Shown here: positions 7,909 through 11,313 of the stretch, piece by piece
Layout: every line of letters starts with the position of its first letter
How positions within the stretch are numbered: the first letter of the stretch is position 1
Assembly: GCA_016713325.1 (NCBI GenBank)
Contig: JADJPJ010000007.1
Location: 1-11,313 of the forward strand
From: Candidatus Flexifilum affinis
GTDB lineage: Bacteria > Chloroflexota > Anaerolineae > Aggregatilineales > Phototrophicaceae
DNA length: 11,313 bases
Direction: 5' to 3'
Position numbers and translations under genes: made by a program
Notes under the pieces: generated by a model
Databases searched by the model: none
What the model saw: only the letters and a program-made list of their open reading frames with translations
What the model was told of the DNA's origin: nothing

Positions 7909-8392
7909 GATATTCACAATATACCACATTGGTTATATAACTGTCAAGGTATTTAAAAAACTTGTTCTAAAATCCTGTCTCTGGCTGGCCGACGGCATCG
8001 ACTTCGTGCCGCAAGCGGTGGAAATCGCGCGGGACAAGCTGGCGGCCTTCCCACCGGAGCAGTTTTCGATCCTGTGCTACGACGTGACGCGGCTGGATGA
8101 ATGCCCCGATCTGCGCGCGCCTTATGATCTTGCCGTCGATATCGGCTGCGGGCACGGCCTGCCGCTGGAGTCACAGGCTCAGTACGCAAAAAACATCGCC
8201 GATCTGCTGGGGCCGGGCGGTACGATGATGCTGTTCTGCCACGAGCCGAGCGAGCAGCGGCCGTTCGGCTGGCGCCCGGAGGATGTGCACCGCCTCTTCC
8301 TGCCGCACTTCGACCTCGTGTGGCAGATGCTCAACCCGGACACGACGACCGGTTCGCCATCCGGGTGGTATCGGTTGGCCAAACGGGGGTGA
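7907..8392 (+). CDS. 5'-truncated class I SAM-dependent methyltransferase remnant
   Basis: Recognisable methyltransferase sequence begins at about 7981: LWLADGIDFVPQAVEIARDKL (motif II region with the acidic residue after GID), then YDLAVDIGCGHGLPLESQAQYAKNIADLLGPGGTMMLF (motifs IV-VI) and a C-terminus ending SGWYRLAKRG. The N-terminal 50-80 residues with the first glycine-rich SAM motif (VLD.GCG.G) are missing. In their place the open frame runs through the AT-rich ArsR promoter. No ATG, ribosome binding site or motif I can be seen in front of the conserved part, so I regard it as a remnant left by a deletion with its left end near 7960-7985. An ATG at 7907 is in frame but starts inside the divergent promoter. 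Only the 3' three quarters is a real family match. Confidence 0.6.
   Translation: MIFTIYHIGYITVKVFKKLVLKSCLWLADGIDFVPQAVEIARDKLAAFPPEQFSILCYDVTRLDECPDLRAPYDLAVDIGCGHGLPLESQAQYAKNIADLLGPGGTMMLFCHEPSEQRPFGWRPEDVHRLFLPHFDLVWQMLNPDTTTGSPSGWYRLAKRG
7918..7947 (-). promoter_or_regulatory. Promoter of the ArsR operon
   Basis: On the minus strand TTGACA (7942-7947, a perfect -35) is followed after 18 bases by TATATT (7918-7923, one mismatch to the -10 consensus). The expected start of transcription is near 7911, only a few bases before ATG 7908, so the message would be almost leaderless. The region is markedly AT-rich compared with its surroundings. Confidence 0.7.
7932..7941. promoter_or_regulatory. 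Palindromic operator candidate in the promoter spacer
   Basis: GTTATATAAC is a perfect ten-base palindrome lying between the -35 and -10 boxes. A dimeric ArsR protein bound here would block RNA polymerase. The match of an AT-rich palindrome to this spot fits ArsR autoregulation, but the site is short and inferred from position only. Confidence 0.5.
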
Positions 8393-8472
8393 GGGCTAGA
8401 CGGTCGCGTCGTCAGCGGACTGAAGCGGCCGATTTCTGAGACACCGCAGACGGCTCTGCCGGAAGTCAGGTG

Positions 8473-11170
8473 TTACAGGAGCTTGTGTTGCCGCGCAATC
8501 GCGATCGCCTGGGTTCGGCTGTGGGCATCAAGCTTGAGAAAGATATTGCCGGAGTGCTTCTTAACCGTGCCAATGCTGATCACCAGTGTCTCAGCGATTT
8601 CGCGGTTTGATGCCCCTTCGGCCATCAGTCGAAGAACTTCTAGCTCTCGTTCGCTGAGCGGTTCAAGTCCATCGGACATCACCAGCTCGCGGGAGGGTTT
8701 CCTTGCCCATTTCGTTGGATGGTCAAATGCTGCCAGCAGTTTCGTGACATACGCGGGTGCAATGCTGCGCGCCTGTGCCTTACGGAGCAGTGCCGCCATC
8801 TGCTCACCCCGGTCAACGAAAGTGCGCACGTACCCTGCCGGTTCAGCGAGTACAAATGCGCGCTTGAGGCTGTCAACAGCTTGTTCCATGTCGTTGAGAG
8901 CCTGCCAGGCCAGCGCGCGCAGAGCGAGAATATCAATCACACTCCCCAGACGCGCTTTGTCCTCGGCATCCTGCTGAATTCGATCCAGCAGGCGGAGAAC
9001 TTGGGCGGATTGTCCCTCGACGATAAGGATATGCGCCAGTGTCAGGTATTCAGCCTCGCGCGGATAGGCCAAGTCGGGATCCTCTACGCTCAATCCGGAT
9101 CGGGCCACCCATCCGGCAGCAGCGGAGACGTTGCCCTGGGCAAGCCACAACTGCGCACGGGCAGCCTCACCCCGTGAGCTCAGCGGCCCGTAAAAGCGGC
9201 GCATGCTCGCCAATCGGACGAGCTCGTCGAGCAGCGCCAGCGCACCGGCCCAATCTCCCTGCGCCTGACTCAGCTTTGCCTGTGCGATATAGCCCAGCGT
9301 GATAACCTCGGCATCTACGCTCAACATGCCTTGCGCGAGATCCATTCCCAGATCGAGATGGTGCCTGGCCGTCTCCAACTCATTCTGTTCGCGCAGCACA
9401 TTGCCCAAACCAATATGGTAGGCCGCGCCGTTGAGCAGTTCGCCTACTCGCCCTTTGCCAGGCGCAATCTGTTCAGCAAGGGCAAAAGTGACTTTTGCCT
9501 GACGCAAGCGACCCTGCGCAGTCTGGAGCCGGGCGAGGTTGGTGATGCTGATCATTGTCGCAAAGAGATTGCCTATCCTGCGCAGCGCAGCTGTCCCCTC
9601 CTCCGCTGTCCGTTCTACAGACGGACCGACATTCCCGTCGGCCAGATAAGAATGGGCGACATTCATCACCCCAACCGCTCTCGCAAGCGGTTCGGTTGGC
9701 GGCAACAGGTCCAGGGCCTGGTACGCCAGTGCCACGCCGCTTGTCAGGTCGCCCAATACACGAGCGATATCGGCACGCACGATAGCGACCCAGCCCAGGA
9801 TGGCTCGGGCTTCGACCGATTCCGTATCCGGGTAAATGGCCTTTTCCGCAGCCTGCAGCCATCCTTCTGCTGCTTCGAGCTGATAGGTGAACATCAGTAC
9901 CGTGCCGTGGTAGACGCATAGCCAGGCGTGCGCTCGCACCACTCCATCAGGCAAAGGTGTTCATCCATCGCAGAATCGTCTGAGCCTGTCCTGCGAGCGT
10001 GATTTCCTCAACCGTCTTCTGGACAAGACGCGCTGCCTGCTCGGTGTCCTGGGACAGCAGCGCATGCTCAAGCGCTTCCGAGGCCCAGCCATTTTGCTCA
10101 AACCACAGACTTGCGCGGCGGTGAAGCTCGTTAACAAGACTGGGATTAATCTTTTGCAATTGACGCCTCAGCATATCTCCAAACAGATGGTGATAGCGAT
10201 ACCAGAAGCGCTCATCGTCGAGTGGAATCAGGAATAAGTTGCCGTGTTCGATCTGCTCCAGGAGACTACGCCCGTCTGATCTGCCGGTCACCGCGTCGCA
10301 CAGCGGACCACACAGCCGGTCCAGCAGGGAGGTTTGCAGCAGGAAATTCTGGATGTCCTGAGTCTGGCGTTTCAACACTTCTTCAGACAGGAAGTCGAGG
10401 ATATAGCGGTGGCTGCCGGTGAATGCCGCAATGAAAGCAGCCAGATTCTCTCGCCCCTTCATTGCCAGCACCGCCAGTTGCAGCCCGGCAATCCAGCCCT
10501 CTGTACGTGCCTCCAGGTCCTTGATCTGATTGGCGCTGAGCTCCACGCCTAACATTTGGCCTAGAAACTGTTTGGCTTCCTCCAGGGTAAAACGCAGATC
10601 ATCGGCCCGAATTTCCGCAAGCTGACCTCTTCCACGCAAACGCGCGAGGGGGAAAGGGGGATCTTCCCGGCTGGCAATCACGAGGTGAATGCTGGAGGGC
10701 AGATGATCCAGCAGATAAATCAAGGCCTCGTGGACAACCTTGTCATTGATGCGGTGGTAATCGTCCAGAACCAGGACCAGACGGCGTGGGGAATCCTCCA
10801 GGCGGCTGATGATCACGTTCAGGATGACCTTCGGCGAGGGAGGCTGAGGCGAATGGAGCAGCGACAGGGTTTCCTCCATGTCGATGCCGCTCGCATTTCT
10901 GACGGCAGTGATCAGATAGATCAGGAAGCGTGTTGGGTCGTTGTCGTCTTCGTCGAGGGACAACCATCCGACGCTGTGTACTGCCTCCGCGTGGGAAACG
11001 AACCACTCCGCGAGCAGGGTGGTCTTGCCATACCCGGCAGGTGCGCAGACAAGCGTGACCACAGGTTCAAGGCTGACGCCGAACTGAGGAGAGAGTCGGG
11101 GACGGTGAATATAGTCAGTGCGGATAGGCGGCGGAGCCAGCTTTGTCTGGAGAACTCCAAATGCCGTCAT
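8473..11170 (-). CDS. LAL/MalT-type LuxR-family ATP-dependent transcriptional regulator, one frameshift
   Basis: This is a large signal-transducing activator of about 898 residues. After [26 protein letters not shown] comes the STAND/NB-ARC-like ATPase: Walker [13 protein letters not shown] (about residues 42-53) and Walker [10 protein letters not shown] (about 131-139). The winged-helix part and MalT-like superhelix of TPR-type repeats follow (about residues 400-800), ending in a LuxR helix-turn-helix, [25 protein letters not shown]...VKKH, before the stop at 8473-8475. The reading frame breaks at about 9950-9956: WMNTF-stop in one frame is [17 protein letters not shown] once a single T is removed from the TTT run. 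This is the family junction text, so one gene is meant. I chose ATG 11170 because homology begins at once there; upstream in-frame ATGs at 11179 and 11236 are possible. AGGA lies 11 bases before 11170. The inducer and targets are unknown. Confidence 0.88.
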
Positions 11171-11253
11171 GACTATCATTGTCCTGATAAATACATGAAT
11201 AGCGAATAGCTTAGCACTGGTCAGAAAGCAGCACAAGCAGTTGCATCCTCAGG

Positions 11254-11295
11254 AATCAACCGCTGAATACGACTTTTGGTTACCCACAATCAACC
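11254..11295. repeat. Direct repeat AATCAACC upstream of the LAL regulator
   Basis: AATCAACC occurs at 11254-11261 and again at 11288-11295, 34 bases apart, about three helical turns. On the regulator's strand it reads GGTTGATT. Two same-face sites 85-125 bases before the start could be activator sites, but eight-base repeats can arise by chance. I see no convincing -35/-10 pair in 11171-11313. Confidence 0.25.
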
Positions 11296-11313
11296 CTGCC
11301 GTCGCCTAGAGTT

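Noticed and set aside
8446..8459. GCAGA-CGGC-TCTGC hairpin between the methyltransferase remnant and the regulator
   Set aside because: The stem has only five base pairs and no T-run; too weak to call a terminator.
9940..9960. Programmed frameshift in the regulator
   Set aside because: There is no slippery heptamer or downstream structure, and the rest of the window shows the same kind of random single-base indels.
10685..11209. Plus-strand frame of 174 codons opposite the LAL ATPase domain
   Set aside because: It lies over the Walker A and B motifs of the regulator on the other strand and has no motif of its own.
1..11313. CRISPR array, tRNA, rRNA or intact insertion sequence
   Set aside because: I saw no regularly spaced repeats, no tRNA or rRNA signature and no transposase motif in any frame.

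Overview
The window looks like a piece of a GC-rich bacterial chromosome. A large MalT/LuxR-type ATP-binding regulator, an ArsR-SRPBCC gene pair and secreted or flavin enzymes would fit Chloroflexota or a similar soil or sediment lineage. No taxonomic marker is present, so this assignment is weak inference.

Layout. Positions 1-320 hold no recognised gene, only GC-rich inverted repeats. From 321 to 4469 four plus-strand genes form a tight operon: an MtnA-family sugar-phosphate isomerase, the N- and C-terminal subunits of a split transketolase, and a RuBisCO-like protein (RLP). The genes are spaced 29 and 14 bases apart, and the last two overlap by ATGA. All four are broken by single-base indels, yet family motifs can be followed from frame to frame. 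A GC-rich hairpin (4488-4513) separates this operon from the genes on the other strand.

From 4520 to 7908 the minus strand carries, in transcription order, an ArsR-type repressor, an AHSA1/SRPBCC protein overlapping it, a signal-peptide-bearing alpha/beta hydrolase, and a covalent-flavin oxidoreductase. A good promoter with a perfect palindrome in its spacer lies before the repressor, and transcription from it should be nearly leaderless. Facing away from this promoter is the C-terminal remnant of a SAM methyltransferase (to 8392). From 8473 to 11170 the minus strand carries one LAL-type LuxR regulator of about 898 residues, split by one extra T.

How the genes may work together. The operon suggests a route in which an aldose-1-phosphate is isomerised to a ketose phosphate (MtnA-like), rearranged by a non-carboxylating RLP and cleaved or built by a ThDP transketolase. 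This resembles pieces of 5-methylthioribose salvage and of RLP sugar-acid pathways but matches none I know in full. It is the best candidate here for an undescribed system.

Sequence quality. Indel density falls steeply from left to right: many per kilobase in the first 3 kb, and one in the 2.7-kb regulator. This looks more like uncorrected sequencing error than decay, so gene ends are given for the whole gene across frames.
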